Notes: generated by a model not told the origin, from the letters alone. Positions 10,337 through 22,616 are shown, counted from the first letter of the stretch. The stretch is 64,000 nucleotides of DNA from Anthoceros angustus (GCA_010909165.1 MU008174.1:558001-622000), one strand, 5' to 3'. Program-made: numbers and translations.

Positions 10337-10697
10337 TTCTCGGAGACGGGAGACCAAAACACGAAGGGCGCAGCAGGATGGAATGCGAGAGAGAGTCTTG
10401 ATTTTTGGGAACGGGCTGAAGTAGCCCCCGCTCCTGTCCATGCACGTGTCCTTTTCTCATATTTGGGGTTATAAGCAGTTCGTAGCTAGGTTAGTGTCAT
10501 CCAGGTTAGCCTAACTCATCCCAACTCGCTGGCCTATCTGCCTCAACCTTCCTAATGTGTGCCTTAGCCCGCTCATTGCTGCGTCTTCCTACGCTAGCCT
10601 GTAGTCCGTCTAGCTACTGATCACATAGCTAGCATCTATCATCAAGCTGGCTTGTCATGCTTGTCCGCTCACAGTCTGTATATATCTGACTGTGACA
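10337..10697 (-). repeat. Chromovirus LTR, terminal part
   Basis: Read on the minus strand this begins TGTCACAGTCAGATA at 10,697 and aligns for about 360 bp with the LTR at 29,395-29,768, including GACAAGCCAGCTTGATGATA and the GCTAGCTATGTGATCAGTAG stretch. The similarity stops at 10,337. It lies directly against the SUV3 tail, so the element landed in that relic. No coding part of the element is attached on the right, so this is a solo or truncated LTR. Confidence 0.75.
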
Positions 10698-10699
10698 GT

Positions 10700-10967
10700 A
10701 ATGGGATCCTTGTGGAGCTTGGAGTAAAACTACCATATGCAACAGAAGACGGTTCTATACAACTAAGTGCTTTAGAGGACATGTATGAAGTAGTCCTTGT
10801 TTATATTTGGTTAGCGCAACGCTTTCAGCACCATTGATTCCCTTGCGTAAAAATTGTGATTGGATTGGAAAATTAATATTTCTAAATTAATTTATGAATC
10901 CTTAGCTCATTGGAAACAAATGTCTAGTGATCCACCTCCTAAGGAAGATGAATACTCGTGTATGTAA
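10700..10967 (+). pseudogene. SUV3 helicase tail, copy A
   Basis: Fragments read GILVELGVKLPYATED, LSALEDMYEVVLVYIWLAQ and, in another frame, ESLAHWKQMSSDPP. They match the 3' end of the longer SUV3 pseudogene at 44,281-45,802. Only the last 90 or so codons are present; the left edge is the LTR end at 10,697. Non-functional. Confidence 0.75.
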
Positions 10968-11978
10968 TGACGTAGCAACAACAAGATCCTCTATGCCATT
11001 TATTATGATTGAAATCAACTTTTCATTTAATTATTATTATAAAAATATTATTTTAATATAGCATATATAATTATTAATTACGTTTAAAATTTTTCTAAAC
11101 AACCGGCCTAAGTTGCCTCTCACATACAATCCATCCATATCTCTTGAGCATATCATTGCATCCGGGAATGCCTCAAAAACCAGCCTTGAAAATGGTTAAG
11201 CCATATCCCTTCCAAAACATACCCATCCTCAAGCACTACTCAATCTACGCGCCCATATAGTCTCGCAAAGTACCAAGAAAGAAACAAAGGTCGAAAGTAG
11301 AATGATGCGACGGAAGGCACCGCGGTGCATTGAATGATGGATTCAAGAAACGAGCACCAAATAATATGCTTGCAGTTAAAGCTTACGATCAATGCCTCCA
11401 AGACACGCTCAAAACCCGTAAAGAAAGAATACGTGTGCCGGTAGGCTGGCGCATTTGTTTGTTTGTTACGGCCAATTTTCTTACGGCCTTGTCTCAAGGC
11501 ACCAAAAATTTGAACCATCGGATAAGTATGTAGGTACTAATGCTTTCCATTTCTTGAGGGATTGGTGAGTTTTTTCAAAGATTATTTTGCATTGTGCATC
11601 TTGATTAATTTTTTTTAGAATATTATTTTTTCATCTTGAGCCTAGATGAGTTTCTTCAAAGATTCGTTCATGTTCCACAGTTGAATCAATAAGTTTTATA
11701 AAAAATATTAAATATGAAAATTAATTTTTCCTGTATATGTTACGTTGTATTATTCATAGCATATTAAGCATAAGATACGGCTTGCACACATCTTGGCATG
11801 GTTTTAATTTGTCCAAGTAGAATGGTGGTTTCAATGCACTAGCTGCTTGCAACTCATGTGCAATTGTTTGCAAGAAGATAATTAAATTATAGATTAAAAA
11901 GGTAAATAGCTCCAGATCTATGGGATGTAGCTTTTGAAAACATTTACACCGTAAAATGAAATAGAATGCCTTATATAT

Positions 11979-12485
11979 CTAAAAATAGTTCTCTTCTCCT
12001 GGTTCCCATTCTATTGGTGGCCATGTCAAATTAAGTTTCTCGCTTATCTCTTTGAGTACAGTGACACAACTCTTTTTTTTTGGTACTATGTCTTCTTCTT
12101 GTGCCCTATTTATCTCATGCACTTTTCGTTTCTTACTACCATTTAAATTTCCTTGGTCGTCTCCATAAATAACTGGGTTGTGCATATTACGCGTTGATCC
12201 ATTTGCTCGATTAGCATCTCCAATCCACTTGAACCATCTTCTTGTTGATTCTCTTTCCTTCACATGCGACACACCCACTTTCTTCATCACATCACTTGAG
12301 TGGATGGAGTTTATCACAAATTCATATCTCTTTTGGAGGCTCTTAAGGTCAGAAAATTCGGGACGCTCGCGTTTGTTTGGAACGGGTGCAACTCGATAGG
12401 TCTGATACACACACTGAGATGAGTGATCATGCTTGTCATTTCTTTGATGATGCATCTCAAATGGTCTAGCATGAGGGTGCTTCAT
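11979..12485 (-). CDS. Unknown protein, 168 aa, single-repeat form
   Basis: An ATG-started minus-strand frame, basic and hydrophilic, without signal peptide or membrane segment. It begins MKHPHARPFEMHHQRND, has a central stretch ERESTRRWFKWIGDANRANG, then KKRKVHEIN (a nuclear-localisation-like basic patch), one RAQEEDIVPKKKSCVTVLKE unit, and ends LTWPPIEWEPGEENYF. I recognise no family. The paralogue at 47,000-47,704 differs at roughly 14 residues and carries four copies of the unit instead of one. The frame stayed open in both copies while flanking sequence decayed, which suggests it is or recently was a real coding sequence. It may be the last exon of a longer gene, because the repeat-coding frame continues upstream. 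Confidence 0.5.
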   Translation of the reverse strand: MKHPHARPFEMHHQRNDKHDHSSQCVYQTYRVAPVPNKRERPEFSDLKSLQKRYEFVINSIHSSDVMKKVGVSHVKERESTRRWFKWIGDANRANGSTRNMHNPVIYGDDQGNLNGSKKRKVHEINRAQEEDIVPKKKSCVTVLKEISEKLNLTWPPIEWEPGEENYF

Positions 12486-12735
12486 TGTCTTCTCCCTATT
12501 TAAATTTGGTGGAGCATTTCAAGTGGTCTTACCTGAGGGTGCTTCGATGTCTCGTCCCTACATAGTTGGTGTATTTCAAGTGGTCTAGCGGGAGCAGGCT
12601 CTATTGTCTCCTCCTGAATTTGGTGGCGCATTTCAATTGGTCTAGCTCGAGGGTGCTCCATTGTCTCCTCCCTACTTTGGTGGCGTATTTCAAGTAGTCT
12701 AGCCTGAGGGTGCTCCGTTATCTCCTCTTCTCTAA
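12486..12735 (-). repeat. 57-bp tandem repeats upstream of the 168-aa ORF
   Basis: Four to five units of about 57 bp, each containing a form of AAGTGGTCTAGC...GAGGGTGCT. Read on the minus strand they encode 19-residue units such as EHPRARPIEMRHQ, the same pattern that opens the ORF itself (HPHARPFEMHHQ). A TAA inside an inserted ATTTAAA separates array and ORF. Confidence 0.75.
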
Positions 12736-12985
12736 ATCTGTATCTTCTCTAGCTTTGTGTTGCCTCCTCTGAGAGTGGCTTACGAACGACCTCAAGATTC
12801 AAAGCGCAAAAATAAGCTTGATAAAAAGTTATAATATAATAAAGTAAGTGGTCTCTTATATATATTTGATGGGGAATTATGTGGGACAATATCCAAGGAA
12901 TATTTAATGTCTCAAGAGTCGTTGTTCAGGATCTTTAGAAGTCTATTGCATCAAAGAAAACATTACGTGATTTAGTTATTGTAGG

Positions 12986-13379
12986 CTAGTTTATATTCTA
13001 ACATATATTAATTTTTTATAACATATAAATATTATTTTTAAAAACATACTAAAAAGAGAGTCGTTATCAAAACATTGCAAGCTGGTGTGCAAGTCTGTGA
13101 TTTCTGAAGGAATTTTTGGCTGCTGAGGGTGTCTATTGTGGTTGATGGAATTGAGGAACTGAAGCTTTTTGCTAGAATGGGTGTCAGGATGTGATGCTAC
13201 GGTGCTTTTGGGGATGCATATGTGTTGTTGTAATATGATTTCTCATATGGTCGAGTTGCAGTTAAAGTTCGTGAAATCATGCTAAATTATGGTGGCTCAA
13301 TGTTTTCCCAAGAGATGAGTCTTGTTTGGGGGGGGCTCAGGCATTGCGGTCGCTTACAATGCACCGAACACACACGCGT
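12986..13379. other. No gene recognised
   Basis: AT-rich to 13,080, then mixed sequence. A short plus-strand run near 13,215-13,320 (YGRVAVKV, then NYGGSMFSQEMSLVWG) is faintly reminiscent of a kinase glycine-loop/VAVK region, but it is too short and broken to call. Confidence 0.2.
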
Positions 13380-13800
13380 GACCTTATGTGTGTAACGACT
13401 TGTATATTTTGCACATACATCCATCGAGCAATTACAAGCACACTAAACCCCAGGGCCCCAACACATCCGCATGCACTTGCTGCCTAGTTTTCACGTCTCC
13501 TGCTACTGCTCTATGCAAATATGGCGAATCCCTCTAGACACATGGGGCTTAGCGGAAGCATAGGCTGAACCCAAAAGCCAACTGCAGGCTACACCTGCGT
13601 CAGCCTGTGCTTAGTCCAGTAGGGTTTTTGTTGTCCATGAGATGATCTTTGTCGGTTCTAAAGCTTTCAATATTCCGGCTCATATAGGCATCTGGTGTTG
13701 GTGCTGATGTCGACACCTTGCTCGTTGCTATAGTCAGTCCTCAAAATTATGCCCCTCTTCAATCGTCCTTGAGGGGTTATGAAGGAAAGTCCCACATTCC
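13380..13800 (-). repeat. Inverted copy of 41,535-41,940
   Basis: The reverse complement of this stretch matches 41,535-41,940 over about 400 bp, including CCGGAAT, GAACCGACAAAGATCATC, AACAAAAACCCTACTGGACT and GTGGGACTTCCT-type segments. The partner contains a PPR relic. The right edge (13,800) lies just before the Ty3/Gypsy block. Confidence 0.8.
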
Positions 13801-13810
13801 AAGGCAACCA

Positions 13811-13920
13811 CCTATCATCAAACAAAAAGCAAAAAGGAAGATAATCATAAACTTAAATCCGCTACCCATCATCAAACAAAAATCACAGAAGAGGATAGTC
13901 ACAAACTAAAATCTGCTACT
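13811..13920. repeat. Two-unit tandem repeat, about 55 bp
   Basis: CATCATCAAACAAAAA recurs at about 13,813 and 13,868; each is followed by a purine-rich stretch and AAAT(C)YGCTAC. Non-coding. Confidence 0.6.
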
Positions 13921-13998
13921 GTCTTCCTGAGCCCTTTACTATAGAATATCTTTAGGGAGACCCCAAGGATCACACTAATTAAGGACCATATATTCTCT

Positions 13999-14115
13999 CC
14001 TTGGGGAAATACGCGGGTGGCTACGTGGTCCGGACCTCCTCCGCTTCTTGCTCACGGCTCTCCGCCTCCCTGGCCTCAGACGCCTCCCTGAGTTCCCTCC
14101 CACCACACGTTCCGG
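13999..14115 (-). repeat. Gypsy LTR fragment
   Basis: GGTCCGGACCTCCTCCGCTT through CACCACACG aligns with 15,783-15,880 in one long LTR and 22,915-23,010 in the other. Only about 115 bp remain; it directly follows (minus sense) the RNase H relic. Confidence 0.6.
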
Positions 14116-14179
14116 CCCACCCCTGCACCGCCCGGGACGGGTCTCCGGCCTTTATTCACCTGATGCCGAGCGCTAAGGG

Positions 14180-14380
14180 ATCGATATAGAGGGATACAAA
14201 CTCGCTAAGTGAAGGTGTGTTCTTGAATTTCTTGACCTGCATAGAGGCCATTCCCAACGCCCGCCTCCGAGTGTACCTGCTCCGTGGATGCCTTTCCTAA
14301 GATAGTAGATTGATGATCCTCCGCCCTTTGATCTGAGCACCACCCGATGGCGAAGGCCGACACGGGCGCCTACATACACA
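14180..14380 (-). pseudogene. Gypsy RNase H relic
   Basis: A minus-strand frame reads RYTRRRALGMASMQVKKFKN and then EFVSLYID. This is a damaged form of the Gypsy RNase H block whose usual pattern is NYxxTEREALAMVxAxxKFRxYL..F.xYTDH. It follows RT in the right order and stops at an LTR fragment. Confidence 0.6.
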
Positions 14381-14499
14381 TGGAAACCGCTTTTACTCGC
14401 AAACTGGACTTTTAATACACCTGTGAGCGCTTATCAGTGGGTCAGGTATCTCAGATCTCTCGAAGGCTCCTTCTCGTGTCCAGTCCACCTCCTCCCCTT

Positions 14500-15480
14500 C
14501 CCGAGTAAAACTATGGAACATGCCTCATTTGGCCCCTCTGAATTGGGTCCTGACCGAACTTCAGAATAACTCTACTCACAGCCGAGGGAACCCTGCAGCC
14601 TTCCAGTATCTAGTATACCGGGCAGGGACCGGAAATGACCTCGACCTTATCTTGGTCCACTGGTCCTCATCAACGACACACACGATGTCCCAAATAGGAT
14701 TCCTCCGTCATTCCAAAGTAGCATTTCTCCATGTAGACACAAACTGTGTTTCCTTACAACGCCTCCAAGTACTTCCGCAGTGCCCAACGTGCTTGTCTTC
14801 TCTCCTCCATGTACGCAAAAGTCATCCAGAATACCTCCATGAAGTCCTCGAAAATCCTCAAGACGTTAGTCACCATCCGCATGAATGATCCAGTTCTCTG
14901 CATCCTGGAGGCGTCATTAGAAGCGAACGCTCCCACTGGTGAACTGTCTTATCCCAATCCGACTCTTAGGTGCGCTTGGTTGTAGTTTATATCCATCCAA
15001 GGAGTAAGGTACCGTCCCCGCCACCTTGTCCAAAGAGTGTCGTCCACGGAAGGGCATGGGGAAAATGGTCCTTCTCGTATGCTGAGTTTCCTCCAATCCT
15101 GGCTGCATACGGATCCCTTCGTCAGTTTTTGGGCACGACAATGGGTGCTACCCATTCCGCCACGATTGGAAAGATGATGTCCGCCTTTCCGTATATTTAT
15201 CCAGACCTCCTTGACCTTGAGCGAGTGCTTGGGATCTAATTTATACCGCCGATCCGAATAGGCACCGCCTCCTCGGCTCGTCTATCCGTGTTCGCCCACC
15301 GCTTCGGAATGCCTTCATATCCGTGACTTTGAAAGCAAACACTCAACACGTAATTCCCCAACAAATGTACCGGTGAGGCCGTCTTGCTTTCAACTTCACG
15401 GGCATGCCTTGCGGAATTTTAAGAATTTGCCCAAGGACTTCCACGCCTTCCACATCGCCGACTACCGCCTCCCTTTCCCT
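14500..15480 (-). pseudogene. Gypsy reverse transcriptase relic
   Basis: Scattered minus-strand frames keep the RT signature: VFAFKVTDMK (linker), LDPKHSLKVKEVW, IVAEWVAPIVVPK, then INYNQAHLRVG, then RTGSFMRMVTNVLRIFEDFM. The catalytic box reads VFWMTFAY where YLDDxLVY is expected. EKCYFGMTEESYLGHRV follows. At least six frame changes separate the pieces. The sequence is recognisable as Gypsy RT but cannot encode an enzyme. Confidence 0.7.
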
Positions 15481-15492
15481 CGCTGCTCGCGG

Positions 15493-18400
15493 TGGCGCGA
15501 TTACCGACGGCCACCGCGCCGCCATAATCCCGTGTCAAAGCTGTAGGAAGGAGTCCGCTCCTGGAATGATAGGTCTGCTTGCCGCTTCGATGATTCTCAC
15601 TTCACTTTGTCTGCTCGCCTCAACGCACATTCTACCGCCTCGCATCTAACTACTCGCAACGTTTCACCGCCCGTGCCCGGTGGCTAAACGTTTAAGGACC
15701 TGCTCAAGGCCCTCAGTATCGCTCACATCGCCACTGCACTCTAGTCCGCTCTCTCCCACACCACATTACCGCCTTAGGAAAACGCGGGGCTACATGGGCC
15801 CGACCTCCTCCGCTGCTCGCCGGGCCTCTCCGTCCGGCTCTCGCCTCCCGAGTCCTCCACCACACGCTCGGCCTGCTCGACGCCGGGCTGCTCGACGAAC
15901 ACGGTCCCCGCCACCTTCCTCGCACACACCACCACACGCTAGGGTCCGCCACCAACCTTGACTGGGCCTCCCGAGCTGCGGCTCGCCATGACTCAGACTC
16001 ACGTTAGCAAGAAGACGACAAGGGTCTGCAAGAAACGCAGATCAACACCAAGAGAAAGATACTTTAGAGCAAATTTCAAATTTCTCTTATACTACCGAGG
16101 TCGGCGCCTTTATTACACCCCTATTCGAGCCGGCCCTCAAGACGCCTTAATCGCCGCCTACCATCCTATTCCTCCTCCTATCTCCTTCGCTTGGGCTGGA
16201 AGGTCCTGGTTCCGCCTCGGATTGGTGGTCCAATCTCCGGCCCGATAGCTTGGGGCAAGACCCAATCGGATGATCCGCGAGGCGGACCCTTCCTCTTCCC
16301 TAATCGCCGTTATTAATGGGCCGACGATCAGCTACTAACGCTGCTTCTCGTTCCTCGGTCCTCGTCCCGAGGGCCACCGACTGCCCCGCTTCCCCAACGT
16401 AAGCCTGAGGGGACTCCTCCATTTCCCGAGTCCGACCTGGTCCGGCCTCGACCGAGTCGAACTGGAGTCTCGCCTTCCCGAGTCCCACTGGTCCGGCCTC
16501 ATCTTCGGGTTCTGACCTCGGTCCGATCTTATTACCGGGGTCCGGCCTCCACGCCCGACTTTACCGGACCTCATCGCTAGGTCCTCATCCTTCCCACCGA
16601 CCCTTGTCTTGGGCCTTTGGCTTCCTCCTTCCACCTTCAAGGCCCCCGCCTATCTTCCCGAGAAAGGTGCTGACGACTCGGGATTCGCACGCGCCCCGCC
16701 TCCTCCGATGCTCTTCTCCCCGCCACTGCTCTCCAAACAGGCCACTAGAGTCCCCTGTGGCGTCCCTGATGCCCTTCATCCCTCTCGAGCCTTCCAGGTC
16801 CGCCTATTTGCGGGCGCCGAGGTCGCCAATGTCTTAAGGAGCTCGGTGGTAATAGTAAGTCCGAATCAACTTGTCAATTGTCTTCCACGGTGCCCGAGCA
16901 CCCGATACTCCCTTCGCCATAGGTGTTCCGGTCGGGCGTGGCTGCTTTTTGTTACCACCTCCCCGCCAGTTTGACAAACGGAGCCGGGCCAGATCACGCG
17001 AGGCTACAAGGGCGGCCTTGGCCACCTCCTGCAGCTCGCTGCTCCGCCCGCCTCAGCCTCCTGCTTTTCCACCGCTAGCTTACGCCATAGCGCAGCTGCT
17101 CCTTCCGCCTTTCTCAATCGGACCAGCAGCTTTTCTTCAGTTTCGCCTCCTCCGCTCATTCTCGCCGTTAACTCCGCCATCTCCTCTCCAAAGCGGTCGG
17201 CAACTCGCTCATCATGGGCCTCGCCTGTGTCCTTCTCCATTTCGCGACGCCCCGCCTCCTGCTCCATCTGCATCGCCTCCGTCCGCCAATGTAGCCGGAG
17301 CCGCTTATTGCCTCGTGATCCTCATCACGCCCGCACTACCATTCCTCTCAATGGTAGTTTGAGCCGCAGCCTGTGGTCTCCTTGTCTTCCATCTCCCGCC
17401 ACTCCACCACGCACCGAGACCGAGATCCTCCATCTCCTGCGCGGCTTCCTCCTCCTCGCATGGCACCCTGCACTGCCCGCCTCCCGCCTCCTTCTTCAGT
17501 TAGCCAGCTTATCCCCGCCTCTCCACCGGCCGATCACTGATAGTGATCCCGGCCTAAGTACGGCTTCCGCCTCCCTTGCCGCTTTCACCGAAGCCCCCAT
17601 TTGGCGCTGGTCCGGGCCAAGCCGCCCGCCAGCACGAGCCTCTCCGCTGCGCCGGCCTCCTCGCCTCCCGCCACTCCTCCGCCGCAGAGGTCTTCCGCCT
17701 GCTTGCCTCCAGCTCGCCCACCGCCACCCCAAGGAATTTAGTCCGGCCTGCTTGGATGGACCAGATTCCTCCGCCTCCCCGCTTCCTTCCTCGATGCGCC
17801 GAGAGCTTCGGCCTCCTGCCTCCCGGCCCTCCAACCGCCTCCCTGAGGAGCACCATACGCCTCCCGGGTGGCTTCTACCTCGGGTCTTCTCGGGTCCCCA
17901 GAGACCCTAAAGCATAGTCCATGACTGCTGTGACTCCGTGGTTTCTTCCACGGCCGACCGTGAGGCCCCCACAAAGTCCGTGAGGGAGCGGCATTTCACG
18001 TCCGCCAAGGACCTCCATACTGCAGCCCGAGTAAGTCCTGACTGGTTCTCCGACCTAATCAGACCCTTAGGTCCCGAGGCCGAGCTGAGCTTCACCTCCT
18101 TGGCCCTCTTGGCGCCAGCTCTTATTTGCCCTCTGCCCTGGGCCTGAGGTGAGGGGTCCGGAGCTAGCCCTTTTGCCCTTCCCCGGGATGTGGACTGCCT
18201 GTGCGGCTGCCGCTGACCTCCTCGCCTTCGCTGCCCCTTCGCCTCCTTACCGCCACTTCACCAAGGGGTAAGGGCACTGCACCGCCCGAGGTGCCGCCAG
18301 ACGCTGCCTTGCGCCGGGTTCCCGCCGAGTCCGGCGGCCCGCCGCTGGCTGTCGTCACTGGCTACTGAGCAACAACCGCCTCCGCTGCTCCTCCCGCTGG

Positions 18401-19800
18401 TTGCTCCGTGAGGAGGCACTGTGAGAAGGGAAGCGATTTCTCCCATACCGGGTGGTGAGGGGTCCGCCTGCACGATGGAGTCCTAATCCTCCCCGCCCCT
18501 CCCGGTCCGCTTGGCCTTAGAGGGTCGGCCCCCACCCTGCCTTGCACGCCCACTTCCTGCCTCCACCCTTCCCCGGCCTCCACTCCCGAGCGCCTCCTCT
18601 CCCTCCTTCAGAGTTCAAATGTCCCCATACATGAATCGTATGGGGATGATGGCGAGGGCTTCGCCTCACCATGGGCCTCCTCGATCGAACCCAAGATAAT
18701 CCTTCCCTTCTTCCTCAGAACGCATGCAGAATACTAGTTATCACCAAGGTGATCCACCTGGTGAGCAGTGTTCCAATGGATAATAATCCCTACCTCATTC
18801 AAGCAGTCCGATATCAACCACCTGGTTGTCCGCTGCCTTCTCAAGATCGCCTGCTGTCGGGCCCTATCTTCCCTTCTCGCCTGAGGGCCTGACCACGCCC
18901 CTTCTTCCTCCTTTGGTTAGGCCTCAGACCTCCAAGGTCCATCGCCAGATCCTCCCGAGGTTCTTGGATCGAACCTCCTTGTTGGCCGCCGCCAACATCT
19001 TCCGGCGAACTCTGACTGTGAGTGACGTTAAACGTCGCACCGAACACATCCAGTGCCACTCTCGACTAATTCCCCCGCCTCCTCCAGGCCCAAAGTCCGG
19101 ATAGCGCCGGTCACAATGTTGCGCCTACGAGGTTCCATGGCTCCTGACCTCCCCGCAGCCTTTTGGGTGCCATCGCCTTCTTCCCCTCGTCAGTCACCTG
19201 GAGTCCGCCGGCACGATGCGCCTCCTCGCTGCCGCGCTCCACACGAGCCGCCTGCTTTGGCCAAAGAGATAGCGCCAGAGCCGGGTTTGAGCGCAAGAGA
19301 TCATGAGAATTGTCTCGAGGTCACAGAATGAAATGACCTCCTCTCACCGCTTTGGGAGTAATCACGGAAGGCTCTTCCTCGTCTGTGAATCGCCAGAGGT
19401 CTCGCATGGCTTACTCGACTTTACGCCCGCTTACGCCGCCTTACGCCTGCCACAGATTGCCTTACGCAAGCCGCTGGGCGTGAATACTATAACGGCCTCG
19501 GCTACTGGCCTCCGTGATGCCCGACCTCCACCTGTGGCTGGCCCACGGCGCCGCTTAGTCTGCCTCACGACTCAACTCTAAGTTACCGCGTATTTATCCT
19601 GCTTTTGACCGAGTGGGTCCGACTTATCCTGCTACACCGACGTAGTCCCAAGGCTCGCCATGGTGGTTCCGGCACGTTGCCCACTCCGAGTCCAAATCGA
19701 GTGCCATCCGCTTTATTCCTCCTTTCCGCCTTTATTTTACTATCCCAACCTACCAAAAAAACAAAGCCCCCCTTAATTCCTACCCCCCAAGGGAAGTCCA
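15493..19800 (-). repeat. Gypsy LTR, inner copy (4.3 kb)
   Basis: On the minus strand it starts TGGACTTCCCTTGGGG at 19,800 and ends with ...CGCGCCA at 15,493. It matches 22,621-27,748 end to end in order. It is very GC-rich, with countless CCGCCTCC runs that create long but meaningless open frames on both strands. Both edges abut pol linker sequence, with no primer site on its left, so it looks like a same-family LTR lodged in pol. No target duplication was found. Confidence 0.65.
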
Positions 19801-19980
19801 TAGCCCACACTTCGCTATGCCCAAAGCCGTCATCCTCTATCCGAGGTTCATCCTCACGCATTCCCCACTCCCGAAAAAGCTCGTCTGAGGTAAACCGGAT
19901 CACTTCATCTGGGTCCTCCCCTCCCTCGATTGGTGGGTCTCCTCCTCCGCCTGCCCCCCTGTCCCACGCCTACTGCTAAT

Positions 19981-20500
19981 TGACCACCTCGCCCAAGGTG
20001 TCCTTCCCAATCCATCTCTTCTGACTACCACGAGATTTTTTGGGAAGGGGTAGTCCTCATTCGTATCCTCGCGCTCATCGTCCCCACTGTCCTCGTCGGA
20101 GGTGTACCCCTCTGTGGTGCTTACGGTCACCACAAAGATATGTCCTTGCTCCGTGATCGCCACTCCGCCTTCCTTACCTTCATCCCGCCAACCGGGTTTG
20201 AAGTGTATCTCCTTCCTTCCGAAGTGTAGTTTTGTCTGAGCGAGTCCCAATCAAGGACGCCCCAACAAAGACTGACTCAGCAGGTCCATGGGCTTGATGA
20301 CCACGAAGTCCAATGTGTAGGTGCCCCGCTATGGTTGCTTGACTCGGACAACTCCCCGGCTGCGACACATGTCCGCCATCCCGAGGGTTTTGGTGGATGG
20401 TTCAAATGTCAGAACTCCTAACCGCCTTGCGGTGGCCTCCGTGATGAGGTTGACTCGACCGGTCCAGTGGGCACGCTTAATCACGCACCCACGATTTCAC
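19981..20500 (-). pseudogene. Gypsy aspartic protease region
   Basis: The minus strand reads VNLITEATARRLGVLTFEPS, then TYTLDFVVIKPMDLLSQSLL and GRPXLGLAQTKLHFGRKEIH. The LLGRPWL block after a TYTLDFVVI strand is the hallmark of Gypsy retropepsins. The catalytic DTG/DSG lies in the damaged part near 20,480-20,500 and is not readable. An acidic linker (TSDEDSGDDEREDTNEDYPF) follows toward RT. The protease would process Gag-Pol. Confidence 0.7.
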
Positions 20501-22600
20501 CAACCACCGCGCCCGGTCCGTGATGAGATACCACTCTTACCTCCACGTTTTTGGCCCCACGGCCCGAGGCGTTTCGGCGTGGTTGTGTCTCCTTGATGGC
20601 CTCGGACTTCCCACGATACTTCGATTGTCTCAACAATCCCCGAGTGACACCAAAAGGTTGTTGGTCCATCATTGTCACCACCTTGAAGGCGGTGGCTTCA
20701 GTCGCTGCGGTCCGCCTGATTCTTCTAGCCCGCCCGCCTCTCGGGTCCACCTCCGGTCCTGGCTGATCCTCCTCAAGCATCTCCGCCACTTCTCGAACCA
20801 CATCTCGTGGAAACTGGGGTGTTGCCTTGGGTGGGTCCGTTTCCTCTTCTAACGTTTCAGGAGGTTTCTGGTCGGGTGCTTCCTCTGGCAGAGCGGCCCG
20901 ATCTCTCGCCTTCCCTTTCCTCCTCCTTCGCGAGAGTCCCGTCCTCCGTATCCGTGGTGCTCTCTCCATTTTTCTTCCTCTTTAACTGCCTTCTCTCCTT
21001 CCTTCCGGCTGGTTGACACCTCCAGCACTCCTGTCTACCTCTCCTCTTTAGCCGAACCCGCCTCGTACCACTTCATCCCAAGTTCCTTCGGCGCCTCTTT
21101 CCCACTCCGCCACTGCATCTTCAATCAGAGCACCGCGCGGTTTAGGGAGAGGGGCGAGGGCGGTCGTGGCTCCCACCGGGTGGCGAGCACCGCCTCGAGC
21201 GAGGGTTCGTACACAAGGTAGTGCCCGCCATGTGTCCCGCCTGCTTGCAATCCCACACAAAGGCTCAAAATCCTCTACCTTGCCGAGGGGTATGGACACG
21301 ATTGGAGTAGTGCCCGGTTCCCAGTTCCAGCAGACCACCGCGAGAATTTGGAGGGGCTCCTGCGCATCGACGGGGTCGATGCAGGATGGTCCTACGCCAT
21401 ACGGGTACATCGCCTTGGGATACCGCCCCTGGCGCCTCGTGACTTGGTATGCGCCTCCCACCGCCTCCTGACTCTTCCCGTAGTCGACTCCACTTGGTTT
21501 ACGGGTCCGGAGCTAGCCTTGAATGCCCATGCCGGTGGCACACCGACACCATAGATGGGTCCAACTGCAGTGGCCGCCGTTCTATCCTTCACCGTTGATC
21601 GTCAATTCCTCCACCCTCTTCATTACCGTTCGGATCTTCCTCAACCCCGCTACTTCTTTCAAAATTTGGGTCGGTGAACCTCCCGTGCCGATGCGAGGCA
21701 TCATAACCTCCTTCTTCTCGACCCTCACCCTTCTGGGCTTTTCTTCCTTAGTGAGGTTCCTCCTCTTCCATGGCATCCTCGGATTCCTCTTCGGAGTCCT
21801 CCTCCTCTTCCTCCGAAGCTACCTCGGTTTCGTCGTCCTCCTCTTCCGAGGGCTCTTCATCCTCGGATTCCCCGTTCTTCTTTTCTTCTTCCCTTTGGTC
21901 CGCCTCGTTGGTGCATCGATTCCTCGTAGTTCTCCGCCGCCCGGACCGCCTTACTCACATCCTTTTGCAGCGAGCACATGTAGCCATTGGCTTGGGTAGG
22001 CCAGTGAACCAACGTACACTTTGCATGGTGGTGTGGGTGGGGTGCGGTCCAGGCGTAGGCGTTCAATCTGACGATCCAACTTCCGTCTTGCCTCGCTTCT
22101 CGAGCTTAGGCAGGGGCGTAGCCTTCTTGGTCAATCCACGGAATCTTTCCAGAAGGCATCCTTCAATGCTTGAAGGTCGTGGGGAGGCGTTAGGGCGGCG
22201 GTACTTCCTTGGTACCAGCAGGCATGTTCCCGAAGGACCCTTGGAACATTTGGATAATGCGCATCCGAACCTTCCGTTGAAGTTGCACGGACCGAAATCC
22301 TCCACAGGTTTGCGTCCCTCTCCTTCTTAAGAAATCGCTTGCTTGGTCGATGTTGTTGCCATCGCGACCGGAGGGTTGAGGAACCGCTCCCTTCTTCGCG
22401 ACTTTGTGCTACTTCCTCCTCACGATCCGACAAGTCTACTGCCACTGCTTGGCCGAGCTCTCGTTGAGCCGCCGCCCTCATTTGCCTTGCTCCGGCTTCT
22501 GGCGGTCACAACGTCCGCCCACTCAAAGAATTCGCTCTTGACTTCCCCACGCCCCTCCACGCATCCACACCTACCTTCCCACCAGGCTACGAGCCACTTC
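20481..22600 (-). pseudogene. Gypsy gag-like region
   Basis: This stretch lies between primer site and protease, where gag is expected. Minus-strand frames are charged and broken: a Glu/Lys-rich part near 21,780-21,880, QPFGVTRGLLRQSKYRGKSE near 20,620, and FPRDVVREVAEMLEEDQPGP near 20,790. No CCHC zinc knuckle was found. The gag assignment rests on position and composition, not on a domain. Confidence 0.45.
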
Positions 22601-22616
22601 ATCTCGCAACGCGCCA
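22601..22616 (-). other. Primer binding site (tRNA-Asp type)
   Basis: The minus strand reads TGGCGCGTTGCGAGAT, separated by TTTT from an LTR that ends GTCACGCCA. It matches TGGCGCCGTTGCCGGGGA, complementary to the 3' end of plant tRNA-Asp, apart from single missing bases. The CA-TTTT-TGGCGC arrangement is typical of plant Gypsy elements. Confidence 0.7.

Larger units (their letters stand above)
10700..12985. repeat. Segmental repeat, copy A (partner 45,538-48,207)
   Basis: The block runs in the same order as 45,538-48,207: SUV3 tail, AT-rich stretch with ATCATAAAT-like runs, a block starting GCCTAAGTTGCCTCTC (11,105), a GCACCAAAAATTTGRACCAT block, the conserved minus-strand ORF, its 57-bp repeat field, and the end GTGATTTAGTTATTGTAGG. 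Copy A lacks about 280 bp found at 46,630-46,900 and three 66-bp repeat units. Confidence 0.9.

Noticed and set aside
12960-12990. CTAG end of the 10.7-13.0 kb repeat as a Helitron 3' terminus
   Set aside because: No hairpin precedes it, no TC start was found, and the partner copy at 48,207 lacks CTAG.
13215-13320. Possible kinase fragment (VAVKV, NYGGSMFSQE)
   Set aside because: Too short and frame-broken; no downstream HRD or DFG motif.
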